The translations under genes were made by a program, and so were the position numbers. DNA of 64,000 bases from Pandoraea pneumonica (GTDB lineage Bacteria; Pseudomonadota; Gammaproteobacteria; Burkholderiales; Burkholderiaceae), in the NCBI RefSeq assembly GCF_902459645.1, contig NZ_CABPSK010000006.1, forward strand, positions 62,001 to 126,000. Reading direction: 5' to 3'. The notes beneath the pieces were generated by a model. It worked only from the letters and a program-made list of their open reading frames with translations, was not told where the DNA came from and did not search any database. Positions 56,896 to 64,000 of the stretch are shown piece after piece (positions within the stretch are counted from its first letter, which is position 1; every line of letters starts with the position of its first letter).

Positions 56896-58085
56896 TGCCC
56901 TCCAGCGATCTGGACGCATTGCTAGCGCTTTGCGGCGACGAATTGCGCACGCTGCGCCGTGATTTGCACGCGCATCCCGAATTGCGCTTCGAAGAGCGCC
57001 GAACGGCCGACATCGTGGCCGACTATCTGACGTCGCTCGGTTACGCCGTGGATCGAGGGATGGCGGGCACAGGCGTCGTCGCGAGTCTGCCGGGGCAAGA
57101 CCCCACGCGCGGTATCGTCTTACGCGCCGACATGGATGCGTTGCCGATTCAGGAAGCCAACACGTTTGACCACGCGTCGTGCCATCACGGCGTGATGCAC
57201 GCGTGCGGACACGATGGCCACACCACGATGCTGCTCGGGGCGGCGCGCGTGCTGCGAGAACTTCCGCAACTGCCAGGCTCGGTGCACTTCGTCTTTCAGC
57301 CGGGCGAAGAGGGCGGCGCAGGTGCGCAGAAGATGATCGACGACGGCCTGTTCGAGCGATTTCCGACGCAGGCCGTCTTTGGCATGCACAACTGGCCGAC
57401 GCTGCCAGCGGGCGAGTTCGGCCTGCGCACGGGCGCGATCATGGCCGCAGGTGTGCGCTTTCGGATCACCATTCGCGGCAAAGGGGCCCACGCTGCGCAG
57501 CCGCATCTCGGGCTGGACCCGATTCCGCTGGCTTGCTCGATGGTGCTTCAGTGCCAGACGCTTGCCGCGCGGCACAAGGACCCCGTCGCGCCGGCGGTCG
57601 TATCCGTGTGCATGATGCACGCTGGCGACACCGATAACGTGATTCCCGATACCGCGGAGTTGCGTGGCACGATCCGCACGCTATCGTCGGCAGTGCTCAA
57701 CCAGTTGCAAGACGGTATCCGCCGTATCGGCGACGGTCTGGCGTTAGCCTCCGGGGCGACGATCGAGACGGAGTTCTTCCAGTACTACCCCGCGACGGTG
57801 AACACCGCACGCGAGACGGCGTTTTGCGAGCAGGTCATTCGCACGGCGTTCGGCGATGCGGCGACGCATGCCGACGTGCCGCCCAACATGACGTCGGAAG
57901 ATTTCGGTTTCATGCTCGAAGCGAAGCCGGGGGCTTACGTGCTGATCGGCAATGCGCCGCGCGGCGAGACCGGCGTTGGGCTGCATCATCCGGCTTATGA
58001 CTTCAACGACGACATCATTGGCGATGGCGTTCGGTACTGGGTGTCATTAGCGCAGGCGTATTACCTGACGAAAAACGACGATTGA
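56892..58085 (+). CDS. M20 family amidohydrolase (hippurate hydrolase/IAA-amino-acid hydrolase-like)
   Basis: A 397-residue di-metal hydrolase. Ligands are in HACGHDGHTTML, the catalytic Glu pair in QPGEEGGAGA, and the C-terminal MTSEDFGF and GLHHPAYDFND supply the last His. Such enzymes cut N-acyl or N-aryl-acyl amino acids such as hippurate and IAA-Ala. It overlaps ribH2 by 4 nt. It would release an amino acid and a carboxylic acid, fitting a cluster for an amide-linked substrate. Confidence 0.92.
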   Translation: MMPSSDLDALLALCGDELRTLRRDLHAHPELRFEERRTADIVADYLTSLGYAVDRGMAGTGVVASLPGQDPTRGIVLRADMDALPIQEANTFDHASCHHGVMHACGHDGHTTMLLGAARVLRELPQLPGSVHFVFQPGEEGGAGAQKMIDDGLFERFPTQAVFGMHNWPTLPAGEFGLRTGAIMAAGVRFRITIRGKGAHAAQPHLGLDPIPLACSMVLQCQTLAARHKDPVAPAVVSVCMMHAGDTDNVIPDTAELRGTIRTLSSAVLNQLQDGIRRIGDGLALASGATIETEFFQYYPATVNTARETAFCEQVIRTAFGDAATHADVPPNMTSEDFGFMLEAKPGAYVLIGNAPRGETGVGLHHPAYDFNDDIIGDGVRYWVSLAQAYYLTKNDD

Positions 58086-58110
58086 ATTCTGTAAAAAACC
58101 ATTGATGCCG

Positions 58111-58147
58111 ATTTCGGTAAATAAAACCAAAATAAACCGACCGAAAT
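58111..58147. other. AT-rich inverted repeat in the 58086-58312 gap
   Basis: ATTTCGGT (58111-58118) and ACCGAAAT (58140-58147) face each other across 21 nt of A-rich DNA. The 227-nt gap is distinctly AT-rich over its first 90 nt and holds no gene. It may be the promoter region of the second symporter pair. Confidence 0.35.
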
Positions 58148-58312
58148 TCGTTATTAAGTTTTAACACGCACAACATCGCTTCAAATCTCCGAAACCCGCT
58201 GCTGGCGGGCTTTCGGGGGTCTTCAGCAAATCCTACATCGTTCGGCTAGAGTGTATTTACGCGTGATCGACATGCGCCTTCGCCGAATTAAAACAAGAGG
58301 AGACTTGCTGAA

Positions 58313-58492
58313 ATGCGGTTATTGCTATTGCTGCCGTTTATCGGTTTGTTGTGGGTGCCGTTCTACAACAGTGAGCTGCCATCGCTCTGGGGATTTCCGT
58401 TCTTCTACTGGTACCAGTTCGCTTGGGTGCCGGTGACATCGCTGCTGATCTGGATCGTATTTCGCGATGGTCTGAAGAAAGGGGAAGAGTAA
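58313..58492 (+). CDS. Small membrane protein (DUF3311-like), 59 residues
   Basis: A 59-residue gene, easily missed because of its size. It encodes two hydrophobic helices (LLLLLPFIGLLWVPFY and WVPVTSLLIWIVF) and a charged end (RDGLKKGEE). GAGGAG lies 10 nt upstream. It ends exactly where the symporter ATG begins, matching the 54634/54852 pair in layout. Confidence 0.82.
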   Translation: MRLLLLLPFIGLLWVPFYNSELPSLWGFPFFYWYQFAWVPVTSLLIWIVFRDGLKKGEE

Positions 58493-59989
58493 ATGGGCGC
58501 CGCCGGTATCAACTGGACCGCGCTCGCGGTCTTCGTATTTTTCTTTGTCCTCGTCACCGTGATGGGGTTCTGGGCGTCGCGCTGGATGGCGGGCCCCTCG
58601 AACAAAGGCGCGCATCTGGATGAGTGGGGTCTGGGCGGTCGCAATTTTGGCGCGTGGATCACGTGGTTCCTCGTGGGCGGCGATTTCTACACCGCCTACA
58701 CCGTGATTGCCGTCCCGGCATTGGTCTACGCGGTCGGCGCTTACGGCTTCTTCGCGCTGCCTTACACGATTCTCGTCTACCCGATCGTCTTCCTGATCAT
58801 GCCGAAGCTCTGGCATGCGGCGCACAAGGCCGGTCACGTGACCGCGGCCGACGTCGTCTACGGACGCTATCAATCGCGTCCGCTGGAGTTCGCGATTGCG
58901 CTGACCGGCGTTGTTGCGACCATGCCGTACATCGCCCTGCAACTGATCGGGATGGAAGTCGTGATCAAGGCGCTCGGGCTGACAGGTGAGTTGCCGCTGC
59001 TGGCCGCCTTCGTCATTCTTGCGCTGTACACGTATTCGGCAGGCCTGCGCGCACCGGCGCTCATCGCGTTCGTCAAAGACCTGATGATCTACATCGTCGT
59101 GCTCGTGGCCGTGGTTGTCGTGCCTGCCAAGCTGGGCGGCTACGGCGCCGTGTTCGATACGGCGCGCGACGTGTTTGCCAAGAAGGGCGGGGCGACCGGG
59201 CTCACACTCAAGCCGTCGCAATTCCTGCCGTTCGCGACATTGGCGCTGGGCTCGGCCATGGCCGCGTTCATGTATCCGCACACGCTCACCGGCATTTTCG
59301 CAGCGAAGGATGCGAACACGATTCGTAAGAACGCCGTGTTCCTGCCTGCCTACACCGTGCTGCTTGGCCTGATCGCGCTGCTCGGCTTCATGGCCTATGC
59401 CGCAGGGGTAAAGGTGCCGACGAACAACGACGTCGTCCCGGCGCTGTTCAACGGCCTGTTCCCGAGCTGGTTCGCGGGCTTTGCGTTCGCCGCAATTGCC
59501 ATCGGTGCGCTGGTGCCTGCTGCCGTGATGTCTATCGGTGCATCCAACCTCTTTACGCGCAACTTCTGGAAGCCCTACGTCAACCCGAATATCACGAACG
59601 AGGGGGAAGCGAAGGTCGCCAAGGTGGTGTCGCTGGTCGTGAAGCTGGGCGCGCTTGTGTTCATTCTGTTCCTGCCGACGCAGTTCGCGCTGGATCTGCA
59701 ACTGCTTGGCGGCGTGTGGATCTTGCAGACGTTCCCGGCGCTAGTGTTCGGCCTGTTCGTGGGTTGGTTCGGCGCGCGTGCGCTGCTGTGCGGGTGGGCG
59801 TTCGGCATTGTGTGCGGCAGTTGGCTGGCGTTTGCCGATGGCATCAAGCCGGTGCACACCTTCACGCTGGGCGGCGACAAGTACTCGCTCTACACCGGGC
59901 TGATTGCATTGGCGCTGAATATCGTCGTGGCCGTTATCGCCAACGTGGTGCTGGGCAAGGGCTCGCGCCCGGCGCTGCGGAACGCATAA
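58493..59989 (+). CDS. Sodium:solute symporter (SSS family), second copy
   Basis: A 498-residue symporter with about 13 helices. GPSNKGAHLDEWGLGGRNFG and the TMxVGGDFYTAYT-like segment follow the SSS pattern. It also shows GSAMAAFMYPHTLTGIFAAKD. It is a paralogue of the 54852 gene, and the two flank ribH2 and the M20 hydrolase. It may carry a related or breakdown substrate. Confidence 0.9.
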   Translation: MGAAGINWTALAVFVFFFVLVTVMGFWASRWMAGPSNKGAHLDEWGLGGRNFGAWITWFLVGGDFYTAYTVIAVPALVYAVGAYGFFALPYTILVYPIVFLIMPKLWHAAHKAGHVTAADVVYGRYQSRPLEFAIALTGVVATMPYIALQLIGMEVVIKALGLTGELPLLAAFVILALYTYSAGLRAPALIAFVKDLMIYIVVLVAVVVVPAKLGGYGAVFDTARDVFAKKGGATGLTLKPSQFLPFATLALGSAMAAFMYPHTLTGIFAAKDANTIRKNAVFLPAYTVLLGLIALLGFMAYAAGVKVPTNNDVVPALFNGLFPSWFAGFAFAAIAIGALVPAAVMSIGASNLFTRNFWKPYVNPNITNEGEAKVAKVVSLVVKLGALVFILFLPTQFALDLQLLGGVWILQTFPALVFGLFVGWFGARALLCGWAFGIVCGSWLAFADGIKPVHTFTLGGDKYSLYTGLIALALNIVVAVIANVVLGKGSRPALRNA

Positions 59990-60010
59990 GAAGTCTGAAG
60001 TCGTGTTACT

Positions 60011-60069
60011 GCCGCGTTCATACGCGGCGCCCCAGTGCCTCACGTGCGGGATATCCGCCGTGAGGCACT
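60011..60069. terminator. Two hairpins between convergent genes
   Basis: GCCGCG-TTCATA-CGCGGC (60011-60028) is followed by a long hairpin with arms AGTGCCTCACG and CGTGAGGCACT (60034-60069). The loop of the second can pair further (GCGG/CCGC). It lies between the symporter and the AraC-type gene and is likely a shared terminator despite lacking T-runs. Confidence 0.6.
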
Positions 60070-60075
60070 GTCGTT

Positions 60076-61167
60076 TCAGCCTTGCCTGGCAGCGTCGTTC
60101 TGACGGAACTCACGCGGCGATACGCCGTATCTGGCCCGGAAGTCGCGCGAGAAATGCGCCCCGTCGGAGAACCCGCACTCCAGTGCGATATCGGTGATGC
60201 TGCGCGTGTCGTGCCGCAACTGCCAGCGTCCGTAGTCGAGCCGCATGCTGCGCAGAAACGACATGGGCGAGACGCCGAGTGCCTCGTGAAACGCGCGCTC
60301 CAACTGTCGCCGCCCAACGCTCACATAGCGGGCGATGGCGTCGAGCGTGGGCGGGTTGTCGATGCGTTGCTCGATAAAGTGCGCCGCCTGGCGCACGCGC
60401 ACGTCGGCAATATGCGAGAGATCGGCGTAGAAGTGCGCCTGCGGCAGTTTCGCGGGCCGGATGCCTTGCAGCATCATGTGCCGCACCACCTGGTGCGCCT
60501 TGGCCTGACCGCAATGGCGGGCCACAAGATACAGCCCCAGATCGATGGCAGCCGTCGATCCGGCGCACGTAATCAAGTCTCCCTCGTCGACAAACAGATG
60601 ATCGACGACGGCCTTTGTCTGCGTGAATCGCGTGCGAAACGCGTCAAGCACATTCCAATGCACGCACACCGTGCGTGAGCCGACCAGTCCAGCTTGCGCG
60701 AGCGTGAACGTGCCCGTGCAGATGCCGAGCATGCGCACGTGCTTCGCACTCGCCAGTTGCAGCCAGTCGCGCAATGGCGGCGGCAAGTAGGTATTCGGGT
60801 AGTCGTTGCCGCCGCACATGGCGATGTAGTCGAAGCACGACGGATCGTCGGGCAGCGCGCTCTCGACGTTGATCGCCACCCCGGCGCTCGACTCGCGCGG
60901 CAGCCCGTCCATGCTCATTACGCGCCAGTGCACGTCGATTTGACGGCTGCGACCGCCGTGATCGGCCGCCAACCGCAGCACATCGATAAGCCCCGCAAAT
61001 GCCGCCAGCGTGAACTGGTGAAGCAGGACAAGACCGATCGAGAGCTTGGCTTTCGTGCAGGGAGGTGATTCGTCTGTGCTTGGCGCGCGCACGGCATTGC
61101 CGATGTCGTCGCCGCGTGGCGAGACATCGGGCGCCAGCCAGTTCGGTGTGCGCGTCGCAGACTTCAT
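60076..61167 (-). CDS. GlxA-type AraC-family regulator
   Basis: A 363-residue regulator. An N-terminal DJ-1/PfpI-like domain (about 35-210, GLVLLHQFTLAAFAGLIDVLRLA, MCGGNDYP, LGICTGTFTLAQAG with the nucleophile-elbow Cys) is fused to an AraC HTH pair (about 255-355, AIARYVSVGRRQLERAFHEALG, ITDIALECGFSDGAHFSRDFRARYG). Such GlxA/GbdR/ArgR-like proteins activate uptake of betaine, arginine or polyamines. It is divergent from the ABC transporter operon at 61382 and probably activates it. Confidence 0.92.
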   Translation of the reverse strand: MKSATRTPNWLAPDVSPRGDDIGNAVRAPSTDESPPCTKAKLSIGLVLLHQFTLAAFAGLIDVLRLAADHGGRSRQIDVHWRVMSMDGLPRESSAGVAINVESALPDDPSCFDYIAMCGGNDYPNTYLPPPLRDWLQLASAKHVRMLGICTGTFTLAQAGLVGSRTVCVHWNVLDAFRTRFTQTKAVVDHLFVDEGDLITCAGSTAAIDLGLYLVARHCGQAKAHQVVRHMMLQGIRPAKLPQAHFYADLSHIADVRVRQAAHFIEQRIDNPPTLDAIARYVSVGRRQLERAFHEALGVSPMSFLRSMRLDYGRWQLRHDTRSITDIALECGFSDGAHFSRDFRARYGVSPREFRQNDAARQG

Positions 61168-61232
61168 TTTTTTTCCAGTCTCCCGCCGGGCGGTTTTGCC
61201 GTATTGATAGCGTTTCGGATGTCGCGTTTATA

Positions 61233-61258
61233 CAAGTTTTTGACCGGCACTTGCAAGT
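61233..61258. promoter_or_regulatory. CAAGT half-sites between the AraC-type gene and the ABC operon
   Basis: CAAGT (61233-61237), ACTTG (61249-61253) and CAAGT (61254-61258) lie together; the last two form the palindrome ACTTGCAAGT. This could be an operator for the divergent regulator. Weak evidence. Confidence 0.3.
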
Positions 61259-61381
61259 TGGCGACAACCCTTGCTCGCTACCATGCATCACAGTGATTCA
61301 GTGCAAATGGCTGAATGCACGAGATGGACGTAATGCTTGCAAGCGTTGGAATGACTGGCCACACCTTCCTCGAGGGACGAC

Positions 61382-62464
61382 ATGAAATTCTGCAACCGCA
61401 ACACCTTACGGAAGTCCGCCATTGCCTTGGCTGCTACGGCAATCGCGACGACCGCGTCTTTGGTTTCCTTCGGGGCGTACGCGCAATCCTCTCGCGAGCG
61501 CATCACCGTCGCGATGTATGGCGGTAACTGGGGCGACGCCTTCAAAGCCTGCGTGGCCGAGCCGTTCACGAAGGCGACCGGCATCACGGTGACGCCCGAG
61601 ATCGGTACATCCACCACAACGCTCGCCAAGCTGCAACAGCAAAAGAATTCACCGACCATCGACGTGGCATGGCTCGATGGCGGCATCAGCGAACTGGCCT
61701 TTGACGCGGGCGTCGTCGACAACCTCGACCCTGCTGCTATCCCCAATCTGAAGAACGTCAACGCGAAGGGCGTTTATCGCAACGGCAGCACGACGTACGC
61801 GGTGAGTTCCGGCTACTACTCGCTCGGCCTGACGTACAGCACCAAGTCGGTGAAGACCCCGCCGACCAGCTGGAAAGACCTGTGGAAGCCCGAATACGCG
61901 GGTGCTGTAACGGTGCCGTCGCCCTCGAACTCGGCGGGCGTGCCGTTCGTGATCTTCTTGGCGCATGTGTTGGGCGTCGATCCGTCGAACCTCGGCCCGG
62001 TGTACAGCAAGCTGGCGTCGCTCGACGCGTCGCTTTTCTACGATAGCTCGGGCGCGGCGACCAATGCCTTCCAGAGCGGTGAGGCGATCATCGGCGCGCA
62101 CTTCAACGTCGGGGCATGGGATTTGATCGACAAGGGTGTGCCGATTGGCTTCGTCGTGCCCAAAGAGGGTGTATGGGCGACGGATGCCCGCCTGCATCTC
62201 GTGAAGGGCTCGCGCAACAAAGCGGCTGCCGAGAAGTTCATCAACACGGCGCTGACGCCCGAGGCCGCCTCGTGCTTGGCGAGCAAGTTGTATCTCGGCC
62301 CTGCGGTGGCCGGTGTGAAGGTGTCGCCTGATGTCGCTCGCAAGCTGCCGTGGGGCGCGAACGGGTCGGTCGACGATCTGAAGTTGTTCGATTGGAGCAT
62401 GATCAACGCGCGCCGCGCGGAGATCACGTCCGCCTGGAACCGTCAGGTCTCTGCAAAGCGGTGA
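61382..62464 (+). CDS. ABC transporter substrate-binding protein (PotD-like)
   Basis: A 360-residue periplasmic binding protein with a signal peptide (LRKSAIALAATAIATTASLVSFGAYA). The mature part has the type II fold of polyamine-binding proteins (ITVAMYGGNWGDAFKACV, VAWLDGGISE, PPTSWKDLWKPEYAGAV). First gene of an operon with an ATPase and permease. Ligand may be a polyamine or another amine. Confidence 0.92.
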   Translation: MKFCNRNTLRKSAIALAATAIATTASLVSFGAYAQSSRERITVAMYGGNWGDAFKACVAEPFTKATGITVTPEIGTSTTTLAKLQQQKNSPTIDVAWLDGGISELAFDAGVVDNLDPAAIPNLKNVNAKGVYRNGSTTYAVSSGYYSLGLTYSTKSVKTPPTSWKDLWKPEYAGAVTVPSPSNSAGVPFVIFLAHVLGVDPSNLGPVYSKLASLDASLFYDSSGAATNAFQSGEAIIGAHFNVGAWDLIDKGVPIGFVVPKEGVWATDARLHLVKGSRNKAAAEKFINTALTPEAASCLASKLYLGPAVAGVKVSPDVARKLPWGANGSVDDLKLFDWSMINARRAEITSAWNRQVSAKR

Positions 62465-62478
62465 GGAAGGGTAGTGTC

Positions 62479-63549
62479 ATGACAGCATTGCTTTCTCTGG
62501 ACGCGGTCTCCAAGCGCTTTGGCGGCTATCAGGCGCTCGACTGCATCAGCCTCGACGTGCGACAAGGCGAGTTCATCGCGTTGCTCGGGCCGAGCGGCTG
62601 CGGCAAGACGACGCTGCTGCGCGCCATCGCCGGTTTTCAAACGCCCGACAGCGGCCGCATTGCCATCGACGGCGAAGACGTGACCCAGTTGCCGCCGTAC
62701 CGTCGCCCGCTCAACACGGTGTTCCAGCAGTACGCGCTATTCCCTCACATGCGCGTGTTGGAGAACGTGGCGTATGGTCCGCGCCGTCAGGGTGTCGGGC
62801 GCGACGAGGCCGCCAAGCGCTCGCGAGACGCGCTGGCGATGGTCGGGCTCGAAAACTTCGGCGAGCGTTACCCGCGTGAGTTATCCGGTGGGCAACAGCA
62901 GCGTGTCGCCTTGGCGCGTGCCATCGTGAATCGGCCGAAGCTGTTGCTGCTCGACGAGCCGCTCTCGGCGCTCGATATGAAGTTGCGCAAGCGTATGCAG
63001 TTGGAGCTCAAGCATTTGCAAGAGCGGCTCGGCATCGCGTTCGTCTTCGTGACGCACGATCAGGAAGAGGCGATGACGATGGCAGATCGCATCGTCGTCA
63101 TGAACGCGGGGCGCATCGAGCAGGTGGGCACGGGCATCGATATCTATCGCCGCCCGGCGACACGCTTCGTCACTGAATTCATCGGCGATGCCAACATGAT
63201 TGCGTTCGACGTGCGCGACGGCGCTCTGCATCTCGATATGGCGACGCCTGCGCAATGGCCCGCACCGGCTTCGGTGTCGAAGCGCGGTGTCGCGGTGCTG
63301 CGTCCTGAGCAGCTGCATGTGGTGGCAGAGGCTGCCAACGCCGCACCTGACGCTGCGGCCTGCCGCATGCACGGCGTGCTGGCTGACATCGTCGACATTG
63401 GCAGCCATGCGCTGCTGTATGCCGACGTGGGCGCGCAGCGCATCGTGGCGCGCACGACGAGCGGCATCGCCGCCACGCTGCGGGCTGGGGCGCCGGTGCA
63501 TCTCGGCTTCGATCCGGCGGATGTGCATCTGATCGGGGATGCCGCATGA
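62479..63549 (+). CDS. ABC transporter ATP-binding protein (PotA-like)
   Basis: A 356-residue ATPase. Walker A GPSGCGKTT is near residue 39, the signature is LSGGQQQR, Walker B LLLLDEP, and the switch region VTHDQEEAMTMADR. A TOBE domain occupies about 275-350. The start is ATG 62479, 14 nt after the binding-protein stop. Its TGA overlaps the permease ATG by 4 nt. It is closely similar in design to the ATPase at position 1. Confidence 0.95.
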   Translation: MTALLSLDAVSKRFGGYQALDCISLDVRQGEFIALLGPSGCGKTTLLRAIAGFQTPDSGRIAIDGEDVTQLPPYRRPLNTVFQQYALFPHMRVLENVAYGPRRQGVGRDEAAKRSRDALAMVGLENFGERYPRELSGGQQQRVALARAIVNRPKLLLLDEPLSALDMKLRKRMQLELKHLQERLGIAFVFVTHDQEEAMTMADRIVVMNAGRIEQVGTGIDIYRRPATRFVTEFIGDANMIAFDVRDGALHLDMATPAQWPAPASVSKRGVAVLRPEQLHVVAEAANAAPDAAACRMHGVLADIVDIGSHALLYADVGAQRIVARTTSGIAATLRAGAPVHLGFDPADVHLIGDAA

Positions 63550-64000
63550 ACCCGACCCTGTCGCTGCCCGCGCACCGCGAGCCAGCGCGTTCGCTGCGGC
63601 TGGCGCCCGTGTGGATGATCGGCTTGCCGTTGCTGTTCTTCGCGGCGTTCTTTCTCGCGCCGCTGGCAGTCGTCTTGGTGGCGAGCTTTACCGAGGCTCA
63701 CGGTGCAGGGTTTTCGGCGCTGACGTTCGCGAACTACGCCCGCGTGCTCGCGGATAGTTATCACTGGGAGGTCACGCTCGTCACCTTCCGTATTGCGTGT
63801 CTGACGACGGTATTCAGCGTGCTGCTGGGCTATCCGCTGGCGTGGTATCTCGTGCGCATCGTTCGCTGGCAGGCGTGGCGACGCGCGTGCGTGATTCTGC
63901 TGGTGGTGCCGATGCTCACGAGCAACATCGTGCGTTCGTTCGGCTGGATGGTGCTGCTCGGGCGCAACGGCCTCGTCAACGAAACGTTGTTGATGACGGG
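63546..64000 (+). CDS. ABC transporter permease, N-terminal part (PotB-like)
   Basis: The frame opens at ATG 63546 and runs past the window end, giving 151 residues here. It has a signal-anchor helix (MIGLPLLFFAAFFLAPLAVVLVASF), a second helix (IACLTTVFSVLLGYPLAWYLV) and VVPMLTSNIVRSFGWMVLLGRNG, the typical PotB-type start. Overlapping start/stop links it to the ATPase gene. Whether it is a single or fused double permease cannot be seen. Confidence 0.88.
   Translation, partial: MNPTLSLPAHREPARSLRLAPVWMIGLPLLFFAAFFLAPLAVVLVASFTEAHGAGFSALTFANYARVLADSYHWEVTLVTFRIACLTTVFSVLLGYPLAWYLVRIVRWQAWRRACVILLVVPMLTSNIVRSFGWMVLLGRNGLVNETLLMT

Overview
The window is high-GC chromosomal DNA from a betaproteobacterium, most probably Burkholderiales and plausibly Pandoraea. 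The genus is inferred from the conserved block ppa ... nadE-glnB ... trxB, ftsK-lolA-rarA-serS-tRNA-Ser and from the codon style; it is not proven. About 55 protein genes and one tRNA gene are supported. I see no rRNA, insertion sequence, prophage or CRISPR array. Both ends cut through polyamine-type ABC transporter operons.

Region by region. (1) 1-5.8 kb: the end of an ABC transporter operon (ATPase plus a fused double permease), a DapA-family aldolase/lyase, an IclR regulator and a divergent FMN alpha-hydroxy-acid dehydrogenase. (2) 5.9-19.6 kb: a housekeeping core with ppa, a FemAB-like acyltransferase, nadE, glnB/glnK, a TRIC/YicG channel, an Smr protein, trxB, ftsK, lolA, rarA, serS and tRNA-Ser(CGA). 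(3) 19.6-22.0 kb: a RidA plus D-amino-acid dehydrogenase operon with a divergent XRE-cupin regulator. (4) 22.2-36.8 kb: an M81 (MlrC-like) peptidase, a sensor kinase, a TonB-dependent receptor, two D-aminopeptidase-like serine hydrolases, a dipeptide epimerase, an MFS permease, a dedicated ExbD-ExbD-ExbB-TonB system and an OmpR-type regulator. (5) 36.8-45.5 kb: a branched-chain-amino-acid-type ABC transporter with a LivM-LivG-LivF triple fusion, an oxamate-amidohydrolase-like GGT-family enzyme, an allantoinase-like deacetylase and a GntR regulator. (6) 45.5-49.6 kb: flavin reductase, SDR, a TetR regulator with a palindromic operator, a small membrane protein, an Asp/Glu racemase-family enzyme and an XRE-cupin regulator. 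(7) 49.8-60.0 kb: a two-component flavin monooxygenase operon, MFS, aldehyde dehydrogenase, two DUF3311-like/SSS symporter pairs, a RibH2 lumazine synthase and an M20 amidohydrolase. (8) 60.1-64.0 kb: a GlxA-type AraC regulator and the start of a second polyamine-type ABC operon.

The most interesting part is regions 3 and 4. Together they encode every step expected for scavenging peptides that contain D-amino acids: outer-membrane uptake with its own TonB motor, inner-membrane permease, D-aminopeptidases, dipeptide epimerase, an MlrC-type peptidase, and D-amino-acid dehydrogenase with RidA. A 40-bp sequence block, about 80 percent identical without gaps, lies upstream of both the receptor gene and the tonB operon, which start 10.7 kb apart on opposite strands. 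Its core, TGTNTC-N5-CGATACA, recurs upstream of the M81 peptidase gene. The sensor kinase and response regulator sit at opposite ends of this stretch. Together these suggest one dedicated regulon. The substrate (muropeptide, D-amino-acid peptide, cyclic peptide) cannot be read from the sequence.
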